Counted from the first letter of the stretch, positions 1 through 8,510 are shown. The stretch is 29,977 bases of DNA from Sulfolobus sp. SCGC AB-777_G06 (GCA_003086555.1 QEFN01000008.1:1-29977), one strand, 5' to 3'. Program-made: numbers and translations. Notes: generated by a model not told the origin, from the sequence alone.

Positions 1-2
1 TA

Positions 3-428
3 GTGAACCAATTGTTGACAGAAATGGATGGAATAAGAAGTCTTAAAGAGGTAGTAGTTATAGGAACGACAAACAGGATTGAGGATATTGATCCAGCCTT
101 AAAGAGACCAGGTAGGTTTGATAGAATAATTTACATGCCTTTACCAAATAGAGAAGAAAGGGAGGACATCCTTAGGAAGTATATAGGAAAAGAGGAGTGT
201 GAACAAGTTAACTGTGCTAAGATAGCTGAAATTACAGACGGATTCAGTGGTGCTGATCTCGCTGCTGTAGCTAGAGAAGCTAAACTTAAAGTTTTGAGGG
301 AGATAATTAAAGGGAACGTCCAGAGAAAACTGACTTATGAAGACTTAGTAGAAGCAGTAGAAATGGTTAAACCTTCTTTAAAGCAGAGGAAAGATAAGAA
401 CTCAAATTCTGATCAAGAGATACAATGA
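3..428 (+). CDS. AAA+ ATPase, CDC48/VAT-like, C-terminal fragment (5' end outside window)
   Basis: Only the last 141 codons are in the window; the reading frame is open to the left edge, so the GTG at position 3 is probably internal. The fragment is the C-terminal half of an AAA module. It shows the sensor-1 segment (GTTNR, residues 21-25 of the fragment), the arginine-finger region RPGRFDR (34-40) and the helical lid with GFSGADL (about 77-83). These match the second AAA domain of CDC48/VAT-type protein unfoldases, hexamers that use ATP to extract or unfold proteins for the proteasome. The tail after the lid is short, charged and probably disordered. Its 3' end overlaps the convergent phosphatase gene by 62 bases. 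A different AAA family, such as a proteasome-activating ATPase, cannot be excluded without the N-terminus. Confidence 0.85.
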   Translation: MNQLLTEMDGIRSLKEVVVIGTTNRIEDIDPALKRPGRFDRIIYMPLPNREEREDILRKYIGKEECEQVNCAKIAEITDGFSGADLAAVAREAKLKVLREIIKGNVQRKLTYEDLVEAVEMVKPSLKQRKDKNSNSDQEIQ

Positions 429-1161
429 CTTCACTTAGCGTACTTACTTTTTCCAAACTTGAATTTATACTTTCTAACTTTTTATCATGAGGATTTATTC
501 CTATTCTACTACAGAAGTTACTTGAAGCTGCAATATCTACGTTTCTTAGTTTTCCCCTAATATCGAAGAACATAGTAGCTTTTCCCATACAAACAAGAAC
601 CATGTCGAGGGATGCACTACCTAAACTTCTGAGCTTATAGTCCTTGACTTGGCTTAAAAACTCTTTTACCGTTTCGAATTTACTCCTCGAAAAGTAAGCT
701 AAGATAAGTGTCTTTTCCGGTTTTCTAATATTTTGTACTACCTTGTCATTAATATAAGAGTACTTTTCGTCGTAAGAAAAAGTGTCCATTGTGAATATAT
801 TCGTTATGACTCCAGTAACTGATTGTAACAAGTTATTTTCATCACTTCTGTAAACAGCTATTGACACTGAAGACCACGGAATACCAGAAACAAAATTAGT
901 ACTCCCGTCAATGGGATCAATTATTGCTTTGTATTCGTAACCTGAGTCTTCTACAGTTCCCGCTTCCTCTGAAATAAATTTGAATTTATAACCTGTTTTT
1001 CTCATAAGCTCGAATATGTATTCTTCGCTCTCTTTGTCAATCTTCCTAGTCACGTCATCTTCATGTGTAGCTATAATTTTCGCAATATCTGATGAATCTT
1101 TTTTCTCTCTTAAGAACTTAGCTACCTCTATCCCTATTTTCGTTATTTCATCTCTCTTCAT
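367..1161 (-). CDS. inositol monophosphatase / FBPase-family phosphatase
   Basis: This 264-residue protein has the metal-binding signatures of the inositol monophosphatase superfamily: SEEAG (64-68), DPIDGS (82-87) and the second signature ending in NVDIAAS (207-213), where D209 would be the last metal ligand. The segment GSASLDM before it (181-187) is the usual structural partner. Family members remove phosphate from inositol-1-phosphate, fructose-1,6-bisphosphate or 3'-phosphoadenosine nucleotides with Mg2+. Sulfolobales make inositol-containing lipids, so IMPase activity is a reasonable inference; the substrate cannot be read from sequence. The first member of the pair, trxB, stops at the base next to this ATG, so the two are almost certainly cotranscribed. 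The 3' end overlaps the convergent AAA gene. Confidence 0.85.
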   Translation of the reverse strand: MKRDEITKIGIEVAKFLREKKDSSDIAKIIATHEDDVTRKIDKESEEYIFELMRKTGYKFKFISEEAGTVEDSGYEYKAIIDPIDGSTNFVSGIPWSSVSIAVYRSDENNLLQSVTGVITNIFTMDTFSYDEKYSYINDKVVQNIRKPEKTLILAYFSRSKFETVKEFLSQVKDYKLRSLGSASLDMVLVCMGKATMFFDIRGKLRNVDIAASSNFCSRIGINPHDKKLESINSSLEKVSTLSEVIVSLDQNLSSYLSSALKKV

Positions 1162-2133
1162 TTATTTTTTCCTCTTCAACTCATTAAGATACCTAAAAGC
1201 CGAGTGAGCAGCTACAGCACCTTGAGCGGCTGAAGTTATGACTTGCCTGAAACCTAACCACATTCCCGTACAATCCCCAGCGGCAAATACTCCTTGTATA
1301 TTAGTCCTCATCCACTCGTCCACTTTTATATATCCCATGGCGTCAGTTTCAAGTCCGTTAGCTCTTGCGAAATCCGTCGGTGGTTCAAACCCTATCTCCA
1401 CAAATACTCCATTAACGTTTAGTTCCTTAGTTTCTCCAGTCTTCACGTTCTTAGTCAGTATAGACTTCACTAATTTATCTCCCTTAATTTCAGTGACAAC
1501 GGTATTGAGGATTATCTCGACATTAGGCTTTGTTTTTATATTCTCTAGATAGATCGGTTGTCCCCTGAACTCGTCCCTTCTATGAATAAGGTATACTTTA
1601 GTCGCATACCTTGATAGAATTTCAGCACCTTCTAAGGCCGAATCACCACCACCTATAACAGCTACAACCTTATTCTTAAATAAGGGCGCGTCACATATCG
1701 AGCAGTAGGACACACCCCTCCCTGTAAACTCAGCCTCACCCGGTACATTAAGTTTTCTCCTCTTTACTCCTATAGTTAGTATAACACTCTTTGCTTTAAA
1801 TTCCCCTTTCCTCTTAGCCTTTACTACGAATTCATCCCCGTCCTTCCTAATACTTTCTACATGGTCTAAGACTACTGGGACGTTGTATTTCTCTATGTGC
1901 TTATTAAACACTTTTATCATGTCTTGGGCATTGATTCCGATTAGTCCGAGATAATCGTCTACTTCTCCTGCCTCAGTGAGTTGTCCACCAGGGGTCTCCC
2001 CGATAACGAGTGTCTTGAGCATGTATCTTGCGGCGTAAAGTGCAGCACTGTACGCAGCCGGACCGAGACCTACAATAATTAAATCAAAAATTTCACCGGG
2101 TTTAACATCAGCCGATTTTGGTATAAGACTCAT
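1162..2133 (-). CDS. trxB: thioredoxin reductase (NAD(P)H, FAD-dependent)
   Basis: The 323-residue protein has the full layout of low-molecular-weight thioredoxin reductases. It has an N-terminal FAD dinucleotide fold (GLGPAA, 22-27), the redox-active pair in CSIC (C144, C147), an NAD(P)H fold (GGGDSA, 161-166) followed by HRRDEFR (184-190), a basic segment that usually favours NADPH, and a C-terminal FAD motif (FAAGDCT) near residue 288. It reduces thioredoxin or glutaredoxin-like proteins in the cytoplasm. The enzyme is the usual length. The ATG at 2133 lies 26 bases from a TATA-like CTTAAATT on the minus strand (2156-2163), which implies a leaderless transcript. The downstream phosphatase starts immediately after its stop codon. 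Confidence 0.93.
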   Translation of the reverse strand: MSLIPKSADVKPGEIFDLIIVGLGPAAYSAALYAARYMLKTLVIGETPGGQLTEAGEVDDYLGLIGINAQDMIKVFNKHIEKYNVPVVLDHVESIRKDGDEFVVKAKRKGEFKAKSVILTIGVKRRKLNVPGEAEFTGRGVSYCSICDAPLFKNKVVAVIGGGDSALEGAEILSRYATKVYLIHRRDEFRGQPIYLENIKTKPNVEIILNTVVTEIKGDKLVKSILTKNVKTGETKELNVNGVFVEIGFEPPTDFARANGLETDAMGYIKVDEWMRTNIQGVFAAGDCTGMWLGFRQVITSAAQGAVAAHSAFRYLNELKRKK

Positions 2134-2155
2134 ATTTACATTTCACTCCTCTTCG

Positions 2156-2163
2156 AATTTAAG
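2156..2163 (-). promoter_or_regulatory. TATA box of trxB
   Basis: On the minus strand the sequence reads CTTAAATT. Its centre is about 26 bases upstream of the trxB ATG, the normal TATA-to-start distance in archaea, so transcription would begin at the start codon itself. Confidence 0.5.
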
Positions 2164-2179
2164 GCTTTCTGAACTTTCA

Positions 2180-2186
2180 TTTATAA
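2180..2186 (+). promoter_or_regulatory. TATA box of the DHPS-related gene
   Basis: TTTATAA is centred about 26-27 bases upstream of the GTG at 2210, consistent with a leaderless mRNA. There is no clear Shine-Dalgarno sequence before that GTG. Confidence 0.5.
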
Positions 2187-2209
2187 GGTGCTTTTTACAC
2201 TTAAACTTT

Positions 2210-3733
2210 GTGAAAATACTTTTAGTAACTGGTAAATTAGCGTTTAAAGCCGTCGAGGAAGTGGCTAAAAAGATCAACGCTGATGTTTTAGTTTTGGATT
2301 ATCCAGTTGCAGCTCTGATGACGACGGAGTACATAGCGGAGAGTCTAAAGAAGTTTAAGGACAAGGTGAACAACTTTGATTTTATTATAATTCCGGGGTT
2401 GTCAAGTGGGGATGCAAAAACCATTGAAGAAAAAGTGGGGATAAGAGCCTACAAAGGTACTGAGGACATTCACGATCTCCCATTTGCGTTAGATCTATTA
2501 AAGAAGGGGTATGAATTGTCTACAGTATATCCTGCCGATAAATTTATCCAAATTGAGAGGGGTAAGAACCTGGAAGACACTTTGAGAAGTGTCGAGGAGT
2601 CTGGCTATTACAAATTCGAGGTGGATAACGTAAAGATCCCTGTTGTACCTCCCCCTTTTAGGATCTTTCTCGAGGTCGATGCGACCAAACCGTGGAGAGA
2701 ACTCGAAGATGAGGTATTAGAGAAAATAGACTTTATAGATGTTTTAGTCCTAGGCTTTCCCAACGGTCATAATGATTTAGACGATGTTAGGAGTAAGGTA
2801 GCATCTCTGAGAGAGTTAATACCTGTCGCTATAGATTCTGCATCTCCAGAGGAGCTGATTGAAGGTGTCAAAGCCGGAGCAGGTTTCGTGTTCAACCTAA
2901 ACGAAGAGAACATCGAAAAACTTGAGGTAATTAAAAAGGACGCCTCATTTGTGATCGCACCTTATTCAACGGAGAATAGGGCTGAAATCACGCTTAAGTT
3001 GTACGAGAGGGCTAAACAAAAAGGTTTCGAAAAAGTAGTACTGGACCCCGTATTATCTCCACCACTTTACGGAGTAGTTGAAAGTATAATTGAATTCAAG
3101 AAAGTGAGGGAAGCCATAAAGGATGAGCCAATGCTCATGGGAATACTAAACGTTACAGAGCTAATAGACGCGGACAGTGTTGGAGTAAATGCGTTAATGA
3201 CTACAATAGCTGGAGAGTTAGGTGTGGGGAACTTACTAATTATGGATAAGGGTAAGACTAGGGGGTCTGCACTTGAAGTCAAGAAAGCATCACAAATGGT
3301 TAGCATAGCTATGAAAGAACATAAAGTTCCTAAGGACCTAGGAATCGATTTACTTATCCTTAAAGACAAAAAAAGAGGAAAAGTGGATACTAGTAGTACT
3401 GACCTTTACTCGCCCGAGATAGTTGAAGGTCACATAGAGCCTAAGGATATGGACGAAGGTTTCGTAAAGATTGTTAAGGATAACAAATATATCTACCTCA
3501 ACTGGTACGGAAAGCAGAAGTTCACGTTAATAGGGGCTGACGGTTTGAGTATCGGTAGAAGACTTCTTGAGAAGACTAGGGTAAATGCGGAGCACGCACT
3601 ATACATAGGCTATGAGTTAGCTAAAGCCGAGATAGCTCTTAACTTGGGTAAAGAATATATTCAAGATAAACCACTCTTCAAACCGTATGGATATAACAGC
3701 GTCAGTACCGAACGTAATAGAAAAAACGGCTAA
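2210..3733 (+). CDS. dihydropteroate synthase-related protein (archaeal type)
   Basis: The 507-residue protein resembles the archaeal dihydropteroate synthase-related family: a roughly 150-residue N-terminal domain of unknown role followed by a TIM-barrel pterin-binding domain. The barrel includes VLDPVLSPP (278-286), comparable to the DHPS IxDPGxGF region, and GILNVTEL (311-318), reminiscent of the DHPS pterin motif though in a different order. Classic DHPS joins a hydroxymethylpterin diphosphate to an aminobenzoate; in methanogens related proteins are proposed to act in methanopterin synthesis. The start is GTG, supported by a TATA box at the leaderless distance. Neighbouring PTPS-like and MptE genes strengthen a pterin role. 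The exact reaction is an inference. Confidence 0.75.
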   Translation: MKILLVTGKLAFKAVEEVAKKINADVLVLDYPVAALMTTEYIAESLKKFKDKVNNFDFIIIPGLSSGDAKTIEEKVGIRAYKGTEDIHDLPFALDLLKKGYELSTVYPADKFIQIERGKNLEDTLRSVEESGYYKFEVDNVKIPVVPPPFRIFLEVDATKPWRELEDEVLEKIDFIDVLVLGFPNGHNDLDDVRSKVASLRELIPVAIDSASPEELIEGVKAGAGFVFNLNEENIEKLEVIKKDASFVIAPYSTENRAEITLKLYERAKQKGFEKVVLDPVLSPPLYGVVESIIEFKKVREAIKDEPMLMGILNVTELIDADSVGVNALMTTIAGELGVGNLLIMDKGKTRGSALEVKKASQMVSIAMKEHKVPKDLGIDLLILKDKKRGKVDTSSTDLYSPEIVEGHIEPKDMDEGFVKIVKDNKYIYLNWYGKQKFTLIGADGLSIGRRLLEKTRVNAEHALYIGYELAKAEIALNLGKEYIQDKPLFKPYGYNSVSTERNRKNG

Positions 3734-4091
3734 AAATAAAAAATTAAGAGTTTACATCGCATCAATTCCTCCTATAGTTACTCATGACGATTTTTTGGAC
3801 GAGTTAAAACGTAACGGATTCAATATCTCGGATGCTTGCAGATATGATAAAGCGCTTTGTTACGCAAAAGTGTTCGGCGGTGTAGTGATAAGTAATGACA
3901 AATCGTTCATTCATGTGCATCTGGAGGGTTTCGTTTATGAAGGAAATAAGGGAGAACAATTTTCCCCTTGTTCCTTCACTGAAAACCCTTATGCGTGTTA
4001 TGCTTTTGACGACGGTAGTGTTTTATGCTTCACTAAGGAAAAAAGGGGAAAGTTCATAGATAATATAGGCTTAAGGCTAATAGTTAGATAG
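3687..4091 (+). CDS. hypothetical protein downstream of the DHPS-related gene
   Basis: No family is recognised for this 134-residue protein. Its ATG lies 47 bases inside the end of the DHPS-related gene, in another frame, so the two are likely cotranscribed and possibly translationally coupled. The first 16 codons lie in the overlap and may not be conserved, but no better start exists before residue 20. The protein has four cysteines (residues 51, 58, 92 and 99), no membrane segment and no signal peptide. It ends 4 bases from the end of the convergent PTPS-like gene. Its place in a pterin neighbourhood suggests, but does not show, a related role. Confidence 0.6.
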   Translation: MDITASVPNVIEKTAKNKKLRVYIASIPPIVTHDDFLDELKRNGFNISDACRYDKALCYAKVFGGVVISNDKSFIHVHLEGFVYEGNKGEQFSPCSFTENPYACYAFDDGSVLCFTKEKRGKFIDNIGLRLIVR

Positions 4092-4095
4092 TCAG

Positions 4096-4515
4096 TCAAG
4101 GATATTCAATTATTGCGTAACTACCTTCTCCTTCATATATCTTTAATTTCACGTTATACTTACCACCTAGCTTTCCGAAAATTTCCTTAGCTATTTCAAA
4201 TCCTATATACTCAACCGTCGGATAATTAGCTTCTATAACTTTTATTTCAAGCTTAAAGGGGCCTGTTATTGAGACCTTTTCTAAGTCCTTTTTAGGGATC
4301 AACAGTTTATGATCCCACTCCTTAATAATTTCAAGTAACGTAGTCTTTAACAGACCGAAATCTATTACGAAACCTGTCTTAGGGTCTATTCCATCTCCCT
4401 CTACTTCTGCTGATATTTTGTACGTATGACCATGTAACTGGTCGTTACCCTCTGAAGAAAGCGTATAGTGGGCTGAATCGAATGATAAGCCTTCAACTCC
4501 TACCCTTACTTTCAT
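4096..4515 (-). CDS. 6-pyruvoyl-tetrahydropterin synthase / QueD-family protein
   Basis: The 139-residue protein is a compact T-fold enzyme of the PTPS/6-carboxytetrahydropterin synthase family. Zinc ligands are H16 (in FDSAH) and H28 and H30 (in LHGH). WDHKLL (67-72) carries the catalytic Asp-His pair, and the glutamates near the C-terminus (about 128-130) match the pterin anchor. The position of the usual catalytic cysteine in CxxxHGH is N24 here, so classical PTPS or QueD chemistry is doubtful; E22 lies nearby. The family makes pterin or 7-deazaguanine precursors, and some cysteine-less members make 6-hydroxymethyl-dihydropterin. With DHPS-like and MptE genes nearby, a pterin branch role is a good inference. 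It overlaps the upstream hypothetical gene by 23 bases. Confidence 0.85.
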   Translation of the reverse strand: MKVRVGVEGLSFDSAHYTLSSEGNDQLHGHTYKISAEVEGDGIDPKTGFVIDFGLLKTTLLEIIKEWDHKLLIPKKDLEKVSITGPFKLEIKVIEANYPTVEYIGFEIAKEIFGKLGGKYNVKLKIYEGEGSYAIIEYP

Positions 4516-4999
4516 TTAGAGCCCTCCTGATGTTTTTGTTAAGATGTTCCCATAAAGACTCGCTTAAATACCTTATTTCATGGCATAAGTTGACCAACTG
4601 CTCTTCTTTCTTAATCTCCTCGATAGTCTTATATACACTCATGAGCTCCTCGAACCTACCCTTAAACACTACTCTGTCTTCGTATCTAAGAGTGTCGGAG
4701 CCAATAGTGTAATCCCCTCCAACCTCAACTATTCTGTAAAAAGAATAGGCAAGCTCGTAGGTGTTAACTCTAATTGGCATTCGAGACTCTAACTCCCTTA
4801 TCAAAACGTCTATCCTGTCTTCAATTAGAGATTTAAGGGAGTCTATGACCTCTAACTGTTGTCTGAAAGCCTCCACGTTTAACAAATCCTTAAAACGGGA
4901 GGACTTTATACACTCTGTACCACATGGTATTTCTATCTCTAGGACTTTCAATTTCTCTATGGGTGGAGCTGTTAAATAATCGTCAACTATATTACTCAT
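4493..4999 (-). CDS. hypothetical helical protein, cotranscribed with the PTPS-like gene
   Basis: This 168-residue protein is not recognised. It is predicted mostly helical and charged, with a long amphipathic stretch from about 50 to 75 and another from about 120 to 160. It has no membrane segment. A pair of cysteines, C26 and C30 (CGTEC), sits near the N-terminus. Its stop lies 23 bases inside the PTPS-like gene, so the two form a tight operon. The ATG at 4999 is divergent from the gene at 5031, only 31 bases away, and each gene's TATA element falls beside the other's start. Confidence 0.65.
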   Translation of the reverse strand: MSNIVDDYLTAPPIEKLKVLEIEIPCGTECIKSSRFKDLLNVEAFRQQLEVIDSLKSLIEDRIDVLIRELESRMPIRVNTYELAYSFYRIVEVGGDYTIGSDTLRYEDRVVFKGRFEELMSVYKTIEEIKKEEQLVNLCHEIRYLSESLWEHLNKNIRRALNESKGRS

Positions 5000-5006
5000 A
5001 TTTAAC
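4998..5006 (+). promoter_or_regulatory. TATA box for the gene at 5031, overlapping the divergent start
   Basis: ATATTTAAC lies 28 bases before the ATG at 5031 and touches the start codon of the divergent gene. On the other strand a CTTTATTAC-like element (about 5020-5029) lies at the right distance from 4999. The 31-base spacer therefore seems to hold two interlocked promoters, so binding of one basal complex could exclude the other. Confidence 0.4.
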
Positions 5007-5030
5007 AGTTTGAGAGGTAAGTAATAAAGT

Positions 5031-5468
5031 ATGAAAGAGCTTTTTGACGTCGTAGAAGATTTCCTAGGCAGAGTAATACAACACTATGGTACCAAAGTCG
5101 ACACTATAATAATCGGTGGTCCCGCTATAGAAGAAGAGGACGTGAATAAACCACTCTTTGTTCTCATTGTCATTAAAGGCGTAAAGAAGATTTCTTTCTT
5201 AGCCAGACAAGAGATCGTGGAATATTTCATGAAGAAAGTTGAGGCCGAGAAGGTTTACTCCAATTACGTAATTTATACGGGGCACAGACCTTTGATTTAC
5301 ACATTGTTAGTAGACCCCTCAGAACTGGAGTATCATATTCCCTTAGTAGTCTACTTATCGACTAAAGGCGTGTTAGTCTACGGCAATATGGAAGTTCCTA
5401 AACTGCCTTCATTCGGTAATGTTATAAGAATGGGCGAAATTAACAAGGGAGATGTGGTCGATCTATGA
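5031..5468 (+). CDS. degenerate nucleotidyltransferase-like protein (MNT-like)
   Basis: The 145-residue protein looks like a small nucleotidyltransferase fold that has lost its active site. IIIGGPAIEEED (about 26-37) sits where minimal nucleotidyltransferases have the GSxARG loop, and the following strand (LFVLIVIKG) has no DxD acids. The C-terminal part, with KGVLVYGN near residue 116, matches the EGxxLYG segment common in these proteins. In archaea such proteins are typically antitoxin partners of HEPN proteins, and the next gene is HEPN-like, joined by an ATGA overlap. Because catalytic residues are missing, this could be an inactive antitoxin-like or scaffold subunit. The assignment is by pattern only and needs profile comparison. 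Confidence 0.5.
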   Translation: MKELFDVVEDFLGRVIQHYGTKVDTIIIGGPAIEEEDVNKPLFVLIVIKGVKKISFLARQEIVEYFMKKVEAEKVYSNYVIYTGHRPLIYTLLVDPSELEYHIPLVVYLSTKGVLVYGNMEVPKLPSFGNVIRMGEINKGDVVDL

Positions 5469-5875
5469 ACAACAGCGCCTTTGCTTCGGAATATTTAACT
5501 AAGGCTATGAGGAATTTGAGAAACGCTAGGTCGGCCTACGAAGAAGGTGACCTGATTGACAGCTTATGTTATATTTATAACGTGGTTGAAGAAATAAGTG
5601 CAAGCATACTAGGACTTTACGGCTTTTATTATCCTTACGATCATAAGGCACAAATGTTAAACGTGATTGTGAACAAGGTTAGAGAGAAAGAAATCACGCT
5701 AATAAGAAAATTACAACTCCTAGAACAAAGACTTTATCCGATTATCCTTGTTGACGAGTCTTCGCTCAAAGAGGGTTCAGTAGTGGTTAGGAACGTTGAA
5801 GTGAAGAACTTGCTTCAGGAAGTTGAAGATTTATTCGAGCTAGCAAATACTGTATTTGATGAGTTCCATCATTGA
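5465..5875 (+). CDS. HEPN-like domain protein
   Basis: The 136-residue, all-helical protein starts with a segment (residues 1-45) typical of HEPN domains: repeated alanines and charged residues, then an EEGD turn, then an aromatic helix and a glutamate pair. YPYDHK (about 55-60) resembles the region where HEPN proteins carry a conserved His. The RNase motif of toxic HEPN proteins, R-x4-6-H, is not clearly visible, so nuclease activity is doubtful. Its ATG overlaps the stop of the nucleotidyltransferase-like gene by 4 bases (ATGA), the arrangement of MNT-HEPN pairs. It lies in a run of coupled genes ending with mptE. Confidence 0.55.
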   Translation: MNNSAFASEYLTKAMRNLRNARSAYEEGDLIDSLCYIYNVVEEISASILGLYGFYYPYDHKAQMLNVIVNKVREKEITLIRKLQLLEQRLYPIILVDESSLKEGSVVVRNVEVKNLLQEVEDLFELANTVFDEFHH

Positions 5876-6059
5876 CTTAGACAAGGACACCTGTAGCTCG
5901 GACGTAATTGAAGCCCTAAATAATTATTTTCGTAACGTAATATACAAAATAAATAAGAATAGTGCTTATTTTGAAGAGATTATAAACAAATACAAAATTG
6001 AAATAATCAGAGACGAAGGTGATGTGATTTATTTTCGCGTGATATCTTCTTCTGGTTGA
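5859..6059 (+). CDS. small hypothetical protein between the HEPN-like gene and mptE
   Basis: This 66-residue acidic protein is unknown. The ATG at 5859 is chosen over the in-frame TTG immediately before it. It overlaps the HEPN-like gene by 17 bases, and its TGA overlaps the TTG start of mptE by 4 bases, so it is coupled at both ends. The sequence suggests a helix (about 15-40) then a short beta hairpin. No signal peptide, cysteine pair or membrane segment is seen. It may be a small subunit working with MptE or with the HEPN-like protein. Confidence 0.55.
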   Translation: MSSIIDLDKDTCSSDVIEALNNYFRNVIYKINKNSAYFEEIINKYKIEIIRDEGDVIYFRVISSSG

Positions 6060-6700
6060 ACTTTTATTCACAGATTAGAAAACAACTTGGGTACAGAGAA
6101 GAAGAAGACTATTATTCGGCAGTGCTTCTTGATCAGCTATTAGCAAATAGCTATGAGGACTATGCTGAGGAATTACGTAACCTAATCCGCGGAAAGACTG
6201 TCGCAGTAGTGGGTGCTGGTCCGAATTTAGAACAAGTTGAATATTTGGACGAAGATGTAATAATATCGTCTGACGGTGCGACAAATTATTTAGTATCTAA
6301 GGGCATTAAGCCCGATGTAATAGTGACGGATCTCGACGGAATTTCAGTCTATCCAAAAAACTCAATATATGTGGTTTTAGCTCATGGTAATAACACGGAG
6401 TATCTGGTAAGCAAATTTCCATTTATTTCTGGCAGAAAACTCATCGGTACTTGTCAAGTGTTTCCTTTTGGTAGGCTAAAGTTATTCGGAGGATTTACTG
6501 ATGGTGATAGGGCTGTAGTCTTAGCTTCTCTCTTTCAAGCTAAGGCTATAAGACTGTACGGAATGGACTTCGATTCAGGTGTTGTAGGTAAATATTCTAA
6601 GCCTTATTATGAAAATAATTTACCTGCATCGTGGATTAAGAAAAATAAGTTAAAAATTGCTAAGCACGTAATTGAAGAGGTTTTTAATAAAACTTTATAA
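6056..6700 (+). CDS. mptE: 6-hydroxymethyl-7,8-dihydropterin diphosphokinase, MptE type
   Basis: The 214-residue protein matches the archaeal MptE (DUF115) family, which moves diphosphate from ATP to 6-hydroxymethyl-dihydropterin in methanopterin or folate-like cofactor synthesis. Visible signatures are VVGAGPNL (51-58), SSDGAT (71-76), VTDLDG (90-95), AHGNNTE (109-115) and GGFTDGDRA (145-153); the acidic ones probably bind Mg-ATP. The start is TTG overlapping the previous stop (TTGA). The ATGA/TTGA chain suggests translation of the whole run from 5031. Its product is the substrate of a dihydropteroate synthase, which fits the DHPS-related gene at 2210. The promoter of the next gene lies inside its last codons. 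Confidence 0.85.
   Translation: MNFYSQIRKQLGYREEEDYYSAVLLDQLLANSYEDYAEELRNLIRGKTVAVVGAGPNLEQVEYLDEDVIISSDGATNYLVSKGIKPDVIVTDLDGISVYPKNSIYVVLAHGNNTEYLVSKFPFISGRKLIGTCQVFPFGRLKLFGGFTDGDRAVVLASLFQAKAIRLYGMDFDSGVVGKYSKPYYENNLPASWIKKNKLKIAKHVIEEVFNKTL
6693..6699 (+). promoter_or_regulatory. TATA box of the isopropylmalate/citramalate synthase gene
   Basis: CTTTATA at the very end of mptE is centred about 25 bases before the TTG at 6721. This supports TTG as the true start, since no ATG or GTG exists in frame near it, and implies a leaderless mRNA. Confidence 0.5.
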
Positions 6701-6720
6701 TTGTATAAGCAAAGAAAAAT

Positions 6721-7881
6721 TTGGGATGTCTTTTCTTTGTTAATTCAAAAAAAGTCAGGATATTTGACACGACCCTGAGAGATGGAGAGCAAGCACCCGG
6801 AATAGACTTAACTATAGAGCAAAAGGTAAGAATAGCAAAACAACTAGCAGATCTAGGAGTAGACGTAATAGAGGCAGGATTTCCAGCAGCATCTGAAGGA
6901 GAGTTCGAGGCAACTAAGAAGATATTAGACGAAGTAGGGGATATGGTAGAAGTAATAGGGTTATCAAGGGCTGTAAAGCAAGATATAGATAGAACTATAG
7001 ATACTGGTATAGCAAGTATTCACGTATTCATTGCAACATCAGATATACACTTAAAGTACAAGCTGAAAATGACGAGGGAGCAAGTTCTAGATAGGATATA
7101 TGAGTCAGTAAGGTATGCGAAAGACCACGGTTTGATTGTGGAGTATTCACCTGAGGATGCGACAAGAACTGATGAAGAGTTCCTACTTAAGGCTGTTAAA
7201 ACTGCTGTAGAAGCGGGAGCTGATAGAGTTAATATTCCAGATACCGTGGGTGTAATGCACCCCTTCAAGTTTTACGATTTGATAAGTAAGGTAGTAAAGG
7301 TCGCTGACGGGAAGATAATAAGCGTACATTGTCACAACGATTTCGGTTTAGCTACGGCTAATTCGATAGCAGGTGTTATGGCAGGAGCCAGGCAAGTGCA
7401 CGTGACTGTTAACGGTATAGGTGAGAGGGCTGGAAACGCTTCACTGGAAGAGGTGGTTATGGCGTTAAAGAAATTACTAGGTTATGAGGTCGGAGTGAAA
7501 ACTTATAAATTGTATGAGACTTCGAGGTTGGTTTCGGAATTAACGGGGGTACCCGTACCTTACTTTAAGGCAATCGTAGGAGAGAATGCGTTCGGTCACG
7601 AGTCAGGTATTCACGTTCATGGTGTTATCGAAAACCCCTTAACTTACGAGCCAATATCACCTGAAGAAGTTGGAAACTTCAGGAGGATAGCATTAGGAAA
7701 GCACAGCGGAATTCACGGGTTAAAGAAATTGTTATCTGATCAAGGTATTGAGCTTACAGACGATGAGTTAAGAGAGGTTTTGAAGGAGATAAAAGCACTT
7801 GCTGAAACCGGACACAAGGTAACAGTAGACGATGCAAAAGCGATAGCTATTAAAGTTTCTACTAAAAAAGTAAATGCATGA
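6721..7881 (+). CDS. 2-isopropylmalate synthase / citramalate synthase family, without regulatory domain
   Basis: The 386-residue protein is a DRE-TIM acyltransferase. It has RDGEQ (20-24) near the N-terminus, the substrate-loop [12 protein letters not shown], the metal-binding HCHND near residue 200, and the [14 protein letters not shown] segment near 236-249. It ends about 380, so it lacks the C-terminal leucine- or isoleucine-binding domain of full-length LeuA and CimA (about 500 residues). It would join acetyl-CoA to 2-oxoisovalerate (leucine route) or pyruvate (isoleucine route); homocitrate synthase is less likely from the SPEDATRT loop. The start is TTG with a TATA box at the leaderless distance. 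Its stop overlaps the ATG of the next gene (ATGA). Confidence 0.85.
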   Translation: MGCLFFVNSKKVRIFDTTLRDGEQAPGIDLTIEQKVRIAKQLADLGVDVIEAGFPAASEGEFEATKKILDEVGDMVEVIGLSRAVKQDIDRTIDTGIASIHVFIATSDIHLKYKLKMTREQVLDRIYESVRYAKDHGLIVEYSPEDATRTDEEFLLKAVKTAVEAGADRVNIPDTVGVMHPFKFYDLISKVVKVADGKIISVHCHNDFGLATANSIAGVMAGARQVHVTVNGIGERAGNASLEEVVMALKKLLGYEVGVKTYKLYETSRLVSELTGVPVPYFKAIVGENAFGHESGIHVHGVIENPLTYEPISPEEVGNFRRIALGKHSGIHGLKKLLSDQGIELTDDELREVLKEIKALAETGHKVTVDDAKAIAIKVSTKKVNA

Positions 7882-8510
7882 TAAGATTTTTATTACACTC
7901 GGCATTTTTTCTAGATAATTTAATATTAATTGACCCCCATGACGGAGGAAGTATTGGATTACCGAGACCTGAGGTTAAAGCCTCACTAATTCTAATCACC
8001 CATAATCATTACGACCATAATGCATATGAAATAATACCTCATGAAACCGTGAAACTTAAGTATTACGGAGAATTTACGTACAAAAACTATACAATAAAGG
8101 GGATAAAGGCTTACCACGATAAAGAGAAAGGTAAAAGAAGGGGAGAGACTGCTATATATAAAATAACGTCACCCAACGGAAAAACCTACGTGCATTTAGG
8201 TGATCTAGGGCACTTATTAGATGAAAAGTTAGTTGATGAATTGAAAAATCTGGATTACTTAATGATTCCCGTTGGAGGTGTGATAACTATAAACCCGTCA
8301 GAGGCTATTCAACTTATCAAGGCGTTAAACCCTAAAGTAGTTTTTCCTATGCATTATTGGGTTAAAGGACACTACATGCCATTAGATCCTATAGAGCCTT
8401 TCTTACAACTAGCGAACACTGAGGGGATAAAGATAATTCAAATAAATAAGCCCGAAGTAAACGAGGAAACTATAGAAAAGGGAAGCGTCATGTACTTCAA
8501 TATATACTAA
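7878..8510 (+). CDS. metallo-beta-lactamase-fold hydrolase (UlaG/YtkL-like)
   Basis: The 210-residue protein has the metal motif HNHYDH (42-47, the HxHxDH signature) after an N-terminal HSAF segment as in UlaG-like hydrolases. Further ligands are likely in the HLGDLGH segment (about 112-118) and a late His in the PMHYW segment (about 157). These proteins are usually Zn- or Mn-dependent hydrolases of phosphoester or lactone substrates; the true substrate is unknown. The ATG overlaps the stop of the synthase gene by 4 bases (ATGA), so the pair is cotranslated, but a link to branched-chain amino acid synthesis is only guilt by association. After it begins a long stretch without intact genes. Confidence 0.85.
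   Translation: MIRFLLHSAFFLDNLILIDPHDGGSIGLPRPEVKASLILITHNHYDHNAYEIIPHETVKLKYYGEFTYKNYTIKGIKAYHDKEKGKRRGETAIYKITSPNGKTYVHLGDLGHLLDEKLVDELKNLDYLMIPVGGVITINPSEAIQLIKALNPKVVFPMHYWVKGHYMPLDPIEPFLQLANTEGIKIIQINKPEVNEETIEKGSVMYFNIY

Noticed and set aside
3067..3369. Open frame on the minus strand inside the DHPS-related gene
   Set aside because: It is antisense to a well-supported gene with clear pterin motifs and shows no protein features of its own.
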